Assembly: GCA_022009935.1 (NCBI GenBank)
Contig: CP091731.1
Coordinates: forward strand, 124,001 to 188,000
Direction of reading: 5' to 3'
DNA from: Candidatus Melainabacteria bacterium
Lineage (GTDB): Bacteria; Cyanobacteriota; Vampirovibrionia; Gastranaerophilales; Gastranaerophilaceae
DNA: 64,000 nucleotides
The position numbers were made by a program, and so were the translations under genes. Within the stretch, counting starts at the first letter, position 1. Every line of letters starts with the position of its first letter. The notes beneath the pieces were generated by a model that saw only the letters and a list, made by a program, of their open reading frames with translations, searched no databases and was not told the origin of the DNA. Shown piece after piece: positions 1-10,128 of the stretch.

Positions 1-240
1 TCATTCCTGTGTAGGATTTCATAAAATCAAAAAACTGTTGAGCACTTTTTGAGTTGAATTGTCCTATTCCAACATTTTTGTTTTCATCAACCGGCAAAGA
101 AGCTTCAGGGGTAATTAATATCAGATTGCTTATGTCCAAAAGTTTCATGGCTTCTTTTTATTTTTCTTCACCATGTTTTTTTTTTTTGTTGTCAAAGCTT
201 GACCAAAAGTGATATTTTGTTTGAAATTGTTTATTCTCAA
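1..240 (-). CDS. GH77-like protein, 5' end only (paralogue of 57497..59580)
   Basis: Only the N-terminal part is in the window; the gene runs off the left edge. Read on the minus strand from a TTG start at 240 with an AAGGAG ribosome site eight bases upstream, it gives INNFKQNITFGQALTTK, then after a frame break in a long poly-T/A run (about 169-187) LILITPEASLPVDENKNVG and QQFFDFMKSYTGM. These align closely with the start of the gene at 57497 (NNQLSFGRALTTK, NILIVQDTCLPCENDVG, LQFFDLMKTYMG). By that homology it should be a 4-alpha-glucanotransferase-like (GH77-type) protein. Catalytic residues lie outside the window, so activity cannot be judged. The frame break is probably a homopolymer error. 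Confidence 0.7.
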
Positions 241-418
241 TAAACTTACTCCTTCTTCTTCTGGGCAGAAATTTTTTTATTATATACATATAACAACCGT
301 AAAATAAAATTTGCTAGTTTTACTAAAAAATATACAAAAAATTAACAAATTACATTTGTAAAAATGAATTTATAAAATATTAATGTACATAATTAAAAAA
401 ATGTGATAAAATAAAAAT

Positions 419-1042
419 ATGATTAAGCGAAAATGTAAAATAACTTTTATACGTCACGGTTCAACAGTTTATACAGATGGAGATATTTTAAATGATGATA
501 GTAATTATCCTCCATTAAATGAATTGGGTCGTGTTGAAATGGAACGAATTAGCAAATGGGTACAAAGTCGCGGATTAAAAGTCGATAAAATTTATTCTTC
601 AGATTCTTGTGATTGTATAAAATCTGCAGGCATATTAGCCAAAGTTTTAAAGCAAGATTTTGAAATAATTCCAAATTTATATACCCGTCGTGCCGGCAAA
701 TGGAATGGACTTAGTTTTGAACAAATTATGGAAAAATATCCTGAGGAGTTTTTGGAATATAAGTCAAACAAAGCTGATTATGCACCTGAAGACGGTGAAT
801 CTTTGAACGACCTTAATGAACGTGTAAATTCTGTTATTTCGAATTTAATAAAAGACAATTTGACAAAAAGATTGGTTGTTGTAACAAATCGTGATGTTAT
901 TCAATCTGCAGTAGCCAGTGCGTTAAACATTTTACCTCAAAATCAAACCAGAATTTGTGTCCAAAGTGCTTCTGCCACTCAAGTTAGTTATTTTAAAGAT
1001 TTTTCTATGTTGATGTATTCAAACTACTTTATAAGTTTGTAA
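419..1042 (+). CDS. Histidine phosphatase family protein (phosphoglycerate mutase-like)
   Basis: A 207-residue intact ORF. The phosphohistidine signature FIRHGST is at residues 10-16. A second arginine/glutamate region follows (residues 80-110: YTRRAGKWNGLSFEQI, then PEDGESLNDLNERV), and VVTNRDVIQ near residue 165 sits where the family normally has its second catalytic histidine (V-x-H-x-x-x-I/L). Here that position is Asn-Arg instead of Ser-His, which is unusual. The family includes cofactor-dependent mutases, alpha-ribazole phosphatase and general phosphatases; the length and the GESLNDLNERV segment fit a small phosphatase better than a true glycolytic mutase. No clear Shine-Dalgarno site precedes the ATG. 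The substrate cannot be predicted. Confidence 0.8.
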   Translation: MIKRKCKITFIRHGSTVYTDGDILNDDSNYPPLNELGRVEMERISKWVQSRGLKVDKIYSSDSCDCIKSAGILAKVLKQDFEIIPNLYTRRAGKWNGLSFEQIMEKYPEEFLEYKSNKADYAPEDGESLNDLNERVNSVISNLIKDNLTKRLVVVTNRDVIQSAVASALNILPQNQTRICVQSASATQVSYFKDFSMLMYSNYFISL

Positions 1043-1061
1043 ATAATATAGTAAATATAAA

Positions 1062-1285
1062 ATGAAAAATATTTTTATACAAATAATAAAGTTGTATCAG
1101 TTTTTTCAAGGTATACACCTAAAGTTTGTCGGTTTTACCCAACTTGTTCAAATTATATGATTGAAGCCATAAACAAATTTGGATTGGTGCGTGGAGTTTT
1201 CCTTGGTGTAAAACGAATTTTAAGATGCCATCCTCTTTCAAGTGGCGGATATGACCCCGTTCCAGATGATTTTAAAATAATTTAA
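1062..1285 (+). CDS. yidD: Membrane protein insertion efficiency factor YidD
   Basis: A small gene of about 73 codons, split by one frame break in the T run near 1100. After the break it reads YTPKVCRFYPTCSNYMIEA, then KRILRCHPLSSGGYDPVP and the stop at 1283-1285. The CRFYPTCS and RCHP..GGYDPVP motifs are diagnostic of YidD (UPF0161), a small membrane-associated protein that helps the YidC insertase. The N-terminal amphipathic stretch KNIFIQIIKLYQFF is typical. It is usually found in the rpmH-rnpA-yidC cluster, but none of those genes is adjacent here; it stands 19 bases after the phosphatase gene and may be co-transcribed with it. Confidence 0.88.
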
Positions 1286-1383
1286 TTAATTTATAAGGAT
1301 AGTTATTAGCTAATTGGGTAATTTATTTTGTATCTTGTTGATACTAATGTTGATTATGACAAAAATATTTATGAGCGATAAGT

Positions 1384-3236
1384 ATGTATAAGATACTATA
1401 TATTACAAACAAAGATTTAAAAAAAGTCCTAAGTTAACAATTCCGTTAAATTTTGATGTAGATTATTATATTTTAAAAGATAATTTGACAAATCTTGACA
1501 TTCACGAGTTTGTTGAAATTTATAGTCAATTTTTGATTGATATTGATATTTATGATAATGAATATAATAAATATTTAAAAAAATTTATAAAACTTCATCA
1601 GGATATAAAATTTTGGGGTGTTTGCAAATTGGGCAATAAAGAGGAAGTGCTTCATGCAAGAACACTTGGAATATTTGATTTATTAACTTATCCTATACAA
1701 TTTGATAATTTAAAAAGATATAAATAGTGCAAACTCAAAAAATTTATATGGTCTGAATTGTAATCGTTTTGAAAAATTTCATAATTGTAATTTGCTTGTA
1801 GTTGAAAATAATGAACGAAGCATCGAACTTGTTGCTGATATTCTTGATGTTTTTGAAATGAAGCTTTACGCAAGTTTGAAAATAATAGAAATATGTAAAT
1901 TTCTGAAAGATATTAAATTTGATTTGATTATAATAAATGCTAACTTATACGATACTGTTTTAATGGAAGCGATAAAAAAAATCAAAGTTTAATCCTCAAA
2001 CTCCTATTTTATTTATAACAAGTGAAAATACAGTATGTCAAGAATTTAATATTAAAACAATGGGGTTATACAATTATATTGAAAAACCTATAAACTTGGT
2101 TAGATTGCGAACACAGGTTTATAATATTATTAAACTGGAAAAATTAAAAGCATTGTTGTGGACAGAAAAAGAAAAATTAGACAATGTGCTTGAATTTTCA
2201 AATAATGAAATAATTTTAATGGATATAAATTTTTGTATTGTTTCAAGAAATAATAAAGTGTTGCTATTTCGTGAAAAAGCACAAAATATTAAAGATTTTT
2301 TATGGCATGAGCCAAGGATAATAAATGCACAATTTTTTGAATTTTAAAGTTTCTGAATTAAAAATTCTTAAACTTAAAACACAAGTAATTGTCGGACAAG
2401 AACTCATTCATATCGATATGAGTTTAACAAAAATATTTAACAAAGAGGGTGATTTAACAGGCTTTATGGCAATTGTTCGTGATATTAGCGAAGACATAGA
2501 AATCGAGCAACAAAAAGACACTTTTATTGCGACTTTGACACATGATTTGAAAACTCCGATAAGAGCTCAAATTCAAGCTTTAGACTTATTAATAAAAGGA
2601 CAGTTCGGATTGATAACAAATGATGTAAAAGACGTTTTGGAAGAAGTCCGAGCATCTTGTGATTTTATGAAAAATATGACAGACAATTTATTACTAAAAT
2701 ATAAAAGTGATAAGGGGCAGTTAAAAATATGTAAAGAAATGAATAATTTGAAACAACTGTTTGAAAAATGTAGTAATAATTTAAAATACGTACTTAATCA
2801 AAAAACAACAAGTTTTATGCTTAAATTATAAAGCTCAAGTTGAGGTTTTTGAGTTTGACCCTATTGAAATAGAGCGAGTTATAAATAATTTAATTACAAA
2901 TGCTTCTGAATACACACCAAATGAAGGCAAAGTTATTGTTAATATACTTGATAAAAAAAAAATAATGAAATAAAGATAGAAATAATTGATGGGGGAATTG
3001 GTATGTCAGAAGAATATTGTAAGGTTATTTTTGATAAATTTGTATCGTCTGCCAAGAAATATAGAAAAATCGGCTCAGGCTTAGGCTTATATATTTCAAG
3101 AAAAATAATAATAGCTCATGGCGGTGATATAAATGTTTCATCAAAACCAAATGTGGGAACAAAATTTACAATAACATTACCCTTGATAGATAAATCAAAA
3201 ACTAAGAAGATTAAAGTTGAACAAAAAAATTTTTAG
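1384..3236 (+). CDS. Soluble sensor histidine kinase with two degenerate receiver-like domains
   Basis: Reconstructed from at least six frame segments into about 615 residues. Two receiver-like domains come first: roughly residues 1-115, then about 130-260 (starting NLLVVENNERSIELV and ending with a receiver-type lysine in YIEKPINLVRLRTQV). The usual phosphoacceptor Asp in the second is Asn-like (DLIIINANLYD). A PAS-like segment follows (NVLEFSNNEIILMDINF, later GFMAIVRDISED). The kinase core has an H-box (TLTHDLKTPI), N-box (NNLITNASEYTP), G1 (DGGIGM) and G2 (GSGLGLYISRKI). No transmembrane helix is visible, so it should act in the cytosol. No partner regulator is adjacent; the PhoB-type regulator at 55.6 kb is far away. 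Could be two genes, but the spacing favours one. Confidence 0.75.
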
Positions 3237-3240
3237 ATTT

Positions 3241-5714
3241 TTATTCACGATATTGTAAAGTTGGGTATGTGTTTTTTAATTTTTGTTTCAAATTATCAAT
3301 TTGTTCATTAATGATATCATCATTTAACGTTTCGTCAATCGATTGAAATTTAATATTAAAAGCAACACTTTTCATATTTTTTATCAATATTTTCACCTTC
3401 GTAAACATCAAAAATATTTATAGAGTTGACTATATCTTTCTTTAAAGCTTTATTAATATTTTTTTATAACTTCTTCAGAAGGTATTTTTTTGTCGATTAT
3501 AAAAGCAATATCTCTTTCACTTATCGGATAAATAGATATCTTTTTGTATTTTGTTTCGTGCTGAGAGTTAGAGCAAACTGTTTTTAAAATCAAATCTAAA
3601 TTTAATTCACCCATATAAACCTTATTAGCAAATTTAGCTTTGTCTTTAATCATTGGATGTAACTCGCCGAAATATCCAAGAATTTGAGGTTTTTTATCAA
3701 GTAAAACAACTTTAGCACTTTTGGAAGGATGTAAATATGGTTCGTTGCATTTTTCATAACGAATTCTATTTTGGATTTTAAATGTTTCAAATATATTTTC
3801 AATAATACCTTTTAAAGTATAATAATTGGCATATTCTTCACCATACCATAAAGATTTTTCAAGTTTGCCAGAAATAATAAAGCTAAGCATTTGTTGTTCA
3901 GCAACTGCGGAATTTATTTCTGTTGGAATGTCTGTTGTTTTGAAATAAACTTTTCCTATTTCGTATAACATAATATTTTTTTGACTATTTTTTAAATTAT
4001 ATTTTAAATAATTTAAAGCATTTGGCAAAAGACTTTGACGCAACATTGAGAAATCTTCACTTTGCGCATTAATAACACTAACGGATTTTTCAAAATCAAA
4101 TGGGAATGAATATTCTTCAAGTAAAGATTTGCCGATTAAGGAAGAACTTTTTTGCTTCAAAAAAACCGCTTCCTAATAAGATATTATTAATTTTAGATAT
4201 ATATTTTTGTTCAGGATTAACATCAATCATATTTGAATTAGAAGGTAAAGTTGCAGGAATTTTGTCATATCCGTTAATTCGTGAAATCTCCTCAATAAGG
4301 TCAATTTCACGGTAAACATCGTCTTGACGAAAACCCGGGACTTCAAATTTAGCAGCAATTTCATTGCTTCCTAATAGTTTAAATCCAAGTTTATCAAGAA
4401 TTTGAATACATTTTCCGCTTTCAATTTCGCATCCTAAAATACGTTTAACTTCGTTAAATCGTAAAGTTATTTGGTTTAATTTATCATTATATTTTTTATC
4501 TTCAACAATGCCTTCAAATTTTGCATCGGCATGTTCAATAAGTAATGAAATTGCACGATATAAAGCATTTTTACAAGAATATAAATCTATGCCTCTTTCA
4601 AATCTGGCAGATGCTTCGCTTCTGTAGCCAACGCTTCTTGCGCTTTTGCGGTTTGTTGAAGGAGTAAAATATGCACTTTCAAGAGCAATATTTTTAGTAT
4701 TTTCATCAACTTCAGAGTTTTCTCCTCCAAAAACACCTGCAATACAAACAGGTTTTTCTTTGGTTGCAATGACAACTGATTGTTCTGTCAGATTTCTTTC
4801 AACGCTATCCAGAGTAACTATTTTTTCATTTTCATAAGCTTTTCTTACACACAAATAACCGTCAAGTTTATCAAAATCAAAAGCGTGAAGAGGTTGGCCG
4901 TATTCAAGCATAACATAATTTGTAATATCAACAATGTTGCTTATAGGACGAACACCTGCGGATATTAATCTTTCTTGCATCCATTTTGGAGATGGTCGGA
5001 TTTTAACGTTTTTCAAAATACCGATTGCATAATACTTACAAATATCTTCGTCCATAATTTCAACATTAAAATTGAGAGCTTTGGGTTCGTTTTGATTTTC
5101 AAGTGGAGAAAAATTAAATTTTCGATTGAAGATTGCAGAAATTTCACGAGCTATTCCAATAACGGACATTTCATCCCCTCGGTTCGCTGTAGGAGCCGTA
5201 TGCAAAATAACGTCTTCTTTTATATCAAGGGTTTCAGCCAAATCATCACCTAAAGTTAGGTTGTTTAAAAATCTGTTAAGTATCAAAATGCCATCTTCTT
5301 CTTGATAATTAAAATCGCTTAATCCCAATTCATCAGCAGAACATAGCATTCCAACAGATTCAACACCACGTATTGAAGTTTTAACAAGTTCAAACTGTTC
5401 ACCGGTTTTTCTTGAAAATACTTTTGAACCTATTGAAGCATAAGGAATTATTTGACCTACTTCAATGTTTTGAGCACCACACACGACAGTTTTTGTTTCA
5501 CTGCCAATATCAACAGTTACCAAGTGAAGTTTGTCTGCATTTGGGTGGTTGTTTATTTCAATAATTTTAGCGACTTTTATATTTTCAAACTTTGGTCAGA
5601 ATGTTCTATTTCTTCTACTTCAAGTCCGCTTATTGTCAGTCCCGAAGCAATTGAATCGGGTGTTAAACCTTCAATATCTACATATTCCGATAACCAATTT
5701 AATGATACTTGCAT
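3241..5714 (-). CDS. pheT: Phenylalanyl-tRNA synthetase beta subunit
   Basis: About 820 residues, near the usual length of 800. It starts at the ATG at 5714 with MQVSLNWLSEYVDIEG, the standard PheT N-terminus. Domains in order are: tRNA-binding OB fold (VVCGAQNIEVGQIIPYA), B3/B4 editing domain (IRPSPKWMQERLISAG, NIVDITNYVMLEYGQPLHAFD), B5 domain (RFNEVKRILGCEI, GFRQDDVYREIDLIEE), the catalytic-like core, and a C-terminal ferredoxin-fold anticodon-binding domain (YKKISIYPISERDIAFII) to the stop at 3241. It forms an alpha2beta2 complex with PheS. pheS is not adjacent and not in the window, which is unusual because the two are commonly linked. At least three frame breaks (around 3465, 4140 and 5590). 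Confidence 0.93.
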
Positions 5715-5912
5715 CTTTTACTCCAAATTGTCATGATTTATTATTTTGATAATTAAATTTTATATCAAAAACTACAATTCGCAATTTTATATTTTAAAGA
5801 TTAAAAATTTCTATTATAAACGAAAATTAATGATAAAACTTTACAAATTATAAAAAATAGTATATATTAAATGATAAATATAAAACCAATGAATTTGAAT
5901 ATTTACACCAAA

Positions 5913-5930
5913 ATTGTAAAGTTATGTAAC
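5913..5930 (-). promoter_or_regulatory. Tandem TTACA repeat matching the cyanobacterial HLR1 (RpaB-binding) consensus
   Basis: On the minus strand this reads GTTACATA-AC-TTTACAAT. This is two 8-mers separated by 2 bases and fits the HLR1 pattern as I recall it, (G/T)TTACA(T/A)(T/A)NN(G/T)TTACA(T/A)(T/A), at every position. It lies in the 320-base gene-free stretch between divergent pheT and the hypothetical gene at 6035, about 105 bases upstream of that gene. The rest of the stretch is plain AT-rich sequence with no gene that I can see. In cyanobacteria HLR1 is bound by the OmpR/PhoB-type regulator RpaB; a regulator of that family is at 55622. Binding here is inference. Confidence 0.4.
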
Positions 5931-6034
5931 AATTTTATATATAATTAGTGAAAAACTAGCAAAAAAAAATAAGTTTAGGTTTTATAACTAATGCAAGGTT
6001 TTTGTAATTGTAATTAAGATTGGAGAACTTTTTA

Positions 6035-6404
6035 ATGACGAATAACATTAACGATTTAAAAAAATCATCGGCAATAAAATACCTTTAAAGGTAAACAATA
6101 TAAACAAAGTCAAAGAAGAAATAAAATCTGTTGAATTAAAAAAAGAAGATGAACAAATTGACAACAGTTTAAATGGTTTTATAGAAAAAACAGCCCATCT
6201 GAAATTCTCGGACGTTCTCAAGTTAAAAGCATGAAAAATAAAAATAATGTTGTAGACAATTTTGAAAATGACATGAACTTTATTAGTCAAAATTATAAAG
6301 CTGTAAATCTCGCAAACCACTTGTTTGACAAATGTTTGCAAAACAACTGTTCCTATGCTGAAGCTTCTTTGTTAGCAAATCAATTTGCAAAAGAAATAAG
6401 TTAA
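6035..6404 (+). CDS. Hypothetical protein, about 120 residues, with SEILGRSQV motif
   Basis: It starts at the ATG at 6035, 9 bases after a GGAG ribosome site. Two frame breaks (poly-A near 6060 and near 6190) must be bridged to give MTNNINDLKK..., a charged middle (VKEEIKSVELKKEDEQID), then SEILGRSQVKSMKNKN and an amphipathic C-terminus (FISQNYKAVNLANHLFDKC, SLLANQFAKEIS). No signal peptide, membrane helix or known domain. It resembles short lineage-restricted hypothetical proteins; I do not recognise a function. It precedes pyrF by about 70 bases and may share its transcript. Confidence 0.55.
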
Positions 6405-6472
6405 TTTATGTCTTGATTATCAAAATATAAAATGTTAAAATCTAAGAATATAATAATAAGCAGGGATAGATA

Positions 6473-7211
6473 ATGACAATAAAAAGACCAAAATCTTCGA
6501 AAGACAGGATAGTTCTGGCGCTTGATGTTGATACGCTTGAAGAAGTTGAGCAAATCGTTAAAGAGTTAAAAAGATTACGTAGGTTTTTTAAAGTCGGGTT
6601 GCAGCTTATTGCCTCAACAGGTTTTGATAGTATAGATATAATAAAAAATAATGGTGGCAAAGTTTTTTTGATTCAAAGTTTCATGACATTCCGAATACTG
6701 TCGCTAAAGCAAGTGTAAATCTGCTCCGGAAAGGGGTGGATTTTTTTAATCTTCATATTCAGGGCGGTTCAAAAATGATGTCTTCTACTGTGAAACTCAC
6801 TCGCGAATATGCTAAAAAAAATAACCTTGAACAACCTACAATTTTGGGAGTCACATTGCTTTCAAGTTTTGGACAAAAACTTTAACAGAAGAGCTAAATG
6901 TAAATTTAAACATTGATGATTATGTTGCAAACCTTACCAAAATTGCCATTAATTCAGGTATAAACGGCATTGTTGCATCATCAATTGAGGCAAAAGAAAT
7001 AAGAAAAAATTTAAACGATGATTTTATAATAATGTGTCCTGCCATTCGTCCGACTTGGAGTTGTGTAAATGACCAAATTCGTGTTTTGACACCAAAAGCA
7101 GCAATAAACTATGGTGTTGACTATCTTATTGTGGGACGTCCAATTATTTGTGCTGAAAATCGAATTGCAGCTGCTAATTTGATTATTGATGAAATTGAAG
7201 AAGCTATGTAG
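6473..7211 (+). CDS. pyrF: Orotidine 5'-phosphate decarboxylase
   Basis: Catalyses the last step of UMP synthesis, decarboxylation of OMP. About 245 residues, two frame breaks (near 6665 and 6880). Visible are the N-terminal substrate strand IVLALDVDTLEE (catalytic region), FKVGLQL, the signature FDSKFHDIPNTVAKA (Asp-x-Lys-x-x-Asp catalytic array), GVDFFNLHIQGG, GVTLLSSF, and the phosphate-binding C-terminus DYLIVGRPII. The ATG has an AGGGAT ribosome site ten bases upstream. No other pyr gene is nearby. Followed 34 bases later by ald. Confidence 0.93.
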
Positions 7212-7245
7212 TGTTGAAATATAATTTGAAGGATAGTATAAAGTT

Positions 7246-8406
7246 ATGAAAATAGGTGTACCAAAAGAAATAAAACATAATGAAGCTAGAGTTGGCATTA
7301 ATCCTGCAGGTGTTGAATTACTTGTCAAAGCAGGACATTGTGTATATGTTCAAAAAGATGCTGGCAATTTAAGCGGTTTTACTGACGAGCAATATATTGC
7401 TTATGGTGCTAAAATTATTGATAATATTGAAGATATCTATAATTTGTCCGATTTAATCGTTAAAGTGAAAGAACCGCATGAATGTGAGTATGATTTATTA
7501 AAACGTGACCAAATTTTGTTTGCTTTTTTACATCTTGATAAAAACCCGAAATTGACAGATGTATTATTAAAAAACGAATTACAACAATTTCAAATGAAAA
7601 TGTTGTTTGTGCTGACGGGTCAAAACCATTGCTTATTCCTATGAGTGAAGTTGCAGGTGCCGCTTCTGTTTTAATTGGAGCGAATTTGCTTCAAAAACAT
7701 TTAGGCGGTGAAGGTATTCTTTTATCTTCAATTGCGGGCATCTTGCCTGCCAAGGTTGTTATAATTGGTGCCGGAACGGTTGGTATGAACGCTTTGCGTG
7801 TCGCTTTGAGGCTTAGGCGCTGATGTTACCGTTGTTGACAATGATATTAACAAGCTTCGTTCAATCAATAATCATATACCTTGCGGAGTTAAAACAGTGT
7901 TTGCTTCAAAATATAACATTGAAAAACTCCTTCCAACTTGTGATTTGCTTATTTCTGCAGTTTTGTATGATGATGTCGCTCAAAAAACAAAATCTTTTTT
8001 GGTGACAGAAGATATGGTAAAAACAATGAAAAAAGGCTCTGTTATTATGGATGTGTCGGTTGACAGATGCTCCATCATCGAAACAGTCGACAAGGAAACA
8101 ACTCACAATGAACCAACTTTCATAAAACATGACGTTATTCATTATAGTGTTACAAATATCCCGGGTGCATATCCGCGAACTTCAACCATTGCTTTAACAA
8201 ATGTTTCAATAAAATACATATTAGAAATTGCAAATAAAGGACTTGTTGAAGCCGTTAAAACATACACAGAGCTTCAAAGCGGTGTTACAATTTGCTATGG
8301 CAAGTTGACTGATGAGTATGTTGGAGATGTCTTAAATATTCCTTATGTTGAACTTTCATCTGTAATCGGATTTTTAAAATACAAGAATAAATGTTTTTAT
8401 AACTAG
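7246..8406 (+). CDS. ald: Alanine dehydrogenase
   Basis: NAD-dependent interconversion of L-alanine with pyruvate and ammonium. About 386 residues, close to the family's 370. The N-terminus MKIGVPKEIKHNEARVG is the classic Ald/PNT start; the RVG loop, the substrate-binding lysine in IVKVKEPHECEYDLL and the histidine in LFAFLHLDKN are present. The Rossmann fold shows VVIIGAGTVGMNALRVAL, and the later signature is GSVIMDVSVDRCSIIETV followed by VTNIPGAYPRTST. Two or three frame breaks (about 7590 and 7817). Could in principle be the alpha subunit of a transhydrogenase, but the PGAYPRTST C-terminus and lack of a beta subunit favour Ald. Confidence 0.93.
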
Positions 8407-8866
8407 AAATCAATTATAACTCTAGGTTTTAAAAATAATGATGATAATCATTATGTATTTGTTAGGCAATTAAATCCTGAAAGTTTAAAAATTCCTTTAG
8501 TTTTATGTATGATAGCAAGATATTGTACTTTTTTAGATAAATCAAAAGAACAAATTAAAAGTGATTTAAAATCTCTAAAAAATAAAACTTTAGACAATGG
8601 TTTAATGGCATAGCAACAATCGAAACTATTATTACTTGTTGTTTGGGTAAAACTCTAGCTGATTATTATAATGATAAAAAACAAGCAGTACTTAAATTCA
8701 AAAAAGAAAATGATGAAACAAACGAAAAAAGCAATAAAAAGAAATTTAGTTGTGAATACAATAATACAAAAGTACAACGGTTTTTGTTTCTAATTTTTTA
8801 TTTGGTTGTTTTAATATTAAAAATAATAGAAAAACGGTTCTAGAACGTTCAGGAGGTATATTATAA
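8407..8866 (+). pseudogene. Hypothetical protein, frame-broken, start not resolved
   Basis: A coding-like stretch immediately after ald in the same frame: GFKNNDDNHYVFVRQLNPES, IPLVLCMIARYCTFLDKSKEQ, a break near 8605, GIATIETIITCCLGKTLADYY, a lysine-rich linker, a break in the T run near 8780, then RFFVSNFLFGCFNIKNNRKT and VLERSGGIL with a stop at 8864-8866. The two bridges need only single-base changes. There is no in-frame ATG, GTG or TTG after the ald stop, so the start is either lost in another indel or the gene is a decayed remnant. No known domain. The 'pseudogene' label reflects broken frames, not proven loss. Confidence 0.4.
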
Positions 8867-8877
8867 AGATTGAGCTT

Positions 8878-8939
8878 ATGTCGGGCGCCGTCGATATTAT
8901 TTTAATTAAAAAATATATTGTATCGACGGCGCCCGACAT
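8878..8939. repeat. Perfect 19-bp GC-rich inverted repeat (hairpin), 24-nt loop
   Basis: The left arm 8878-8896 (ATGTCGGGCGCCGTCGATA) is exactly complementary to the right arm 8921-8939, separated by a 24-base AT-only loop. The arms are about 63% GC in a genome near 28-30%, so the structure stands out. It lies between the broken hypothetical gene and proB. Neither side has the run of Ts expected of a standard intrinsic terminator. It may be a bidirectional terminator, a dispersed palindromic element or a small non-autonomous mobile unit. Confidence 0.7.
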
Positions 8940-8968
8940 TTATATTTAATTTGTTGTATAATAAATAT

Positions 8969-10108
8969 ATGAAACGTGATGAAATAATAAAGAATATAAA
9001 AAGAGTTGTTTTGAAATTCGGCACAAATGTTCTTCGGGATGAAACAGGTGAATTGTCTCAAAAACGCATTGAATCATTTATCTCGCAAGTTTCAAAACTA
9101 CACAAAAAGGTGTTGAAGTTATTGTTGTGACCTCAGGTGCTGTCGGCATTGGGGCTAAAAAGCTTGGAGTCGACTCAAATTCAAGCCTTACTTTGAAAAT
9201 GGCTTGTGCATCAATAGGGCAAAGGGTATTTGATGTCTATTTATGAAAAAGGAATTTCAAAAACATGACATATTGGTTTCACAGCTTTTGTTGACAGAGG
9301 ATGATTTTTCAAATCGTATTAAGTATTTGAATTTGTCTGATGTATTAAATGAACTTTTAAAACTTAATGTCATTCCGATTATCAATCAAAATGATGCCGT
9401 TTCGTCAAGCGAGTTGGAAACGATTAGCGATATGGTTGATATAAGTTTTCGGATAATGATAAACTATCAGCACTGGTTGCAAGTCGTTTGGAAGCGGATT
9501 TATTAATTATTTTATCTGATATAGATGGTTTATATGATGATAATCCCAAGATTAATCCAAATGCCAAGTTTATAAGTGTTGTTGAAAAAATTGATGAAAA
9601 TATTGAAAAATTAGGACTTGGTGCAACATCTGGCGGTCGTGGCGGAATGAAAACTAAACTTCAAGCTGCAAAAGTTATGACCCGCTCAGGCGGTGCTTGT
9701 ATCATTTCAAACGGAAAAATTGAAAATGCCATCGACGAAGTGCTTGAAAATAATAAAGGAACTATATTTTTGCCTTATGAAAATCTTTCGGGCAAGAAAA
9801 AATGGATAGCGTATGCTGTAAATATTTGTGGACAAATTGTTGTAAATAATGGGGCAAAAAAGCCTTGCTTAATGGTGATTCAAGCTTGCTTCCAATTGGT
9901 GTTGTGAAAATTGAAAATGATTTCCAACGTGGCGATGTCGTTAATATTGTTGATAAAGAAGGCAATATTTTTTGCTCGAGGTGTGGCTAATTACAATTGC
10001 TCTGATTGTATTAAACTCGTAGGGTGTCATTCTGATGATATATCTGAAATTTTAGGCTATAAAAATTATGATGCAATAATAACAAGAGATAATATCGTAA
10101 TATTATAA
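8969..10108 (+). CDS. proB: Glutamate 5-kinase with PUA domain
   Basis: First step of proline synthesis: ATP-dependent phosphorylation of L-glutamate. About 380 residues, the full bacterial length. The amino-acid kinase domain shows VVLKFGTNVLRDETGEL, EVIVVTSGAVGIGAKKLG, INQNDAVSSSEL, SDNDKLSALVASRLEADLL, SDIDGLYDDNP and GATSGGRGGMKTKLQAAK. A C-terminal PUA domain follows (KALLNGDSSLLPIGVVK, GDVVNIVDKEGNIFARGVA). Five or so single-base frame breaks. The start has no strong ribosome site. Twenty bases upstream of proA, so the two form an operon. Confidence 0.93.
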
Positions 10109-10128
10109 AAAAAATAAAGGGGATAATC

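Noticed and set aside
7011..7328. Minus-strand ORF of 105 codons opposite pyrF/ald, and similar long antisense ORFs (e.g. 24856-25263, 13526-13711)
   Set aside because: They are shadows of well-identified genes on the other strand and show no domain.
8878..8939. Palindrome as an ordinary rho-independent terminator
   Set aside because: No T tract follows the stem on either strand and the loop is 24 bases long.
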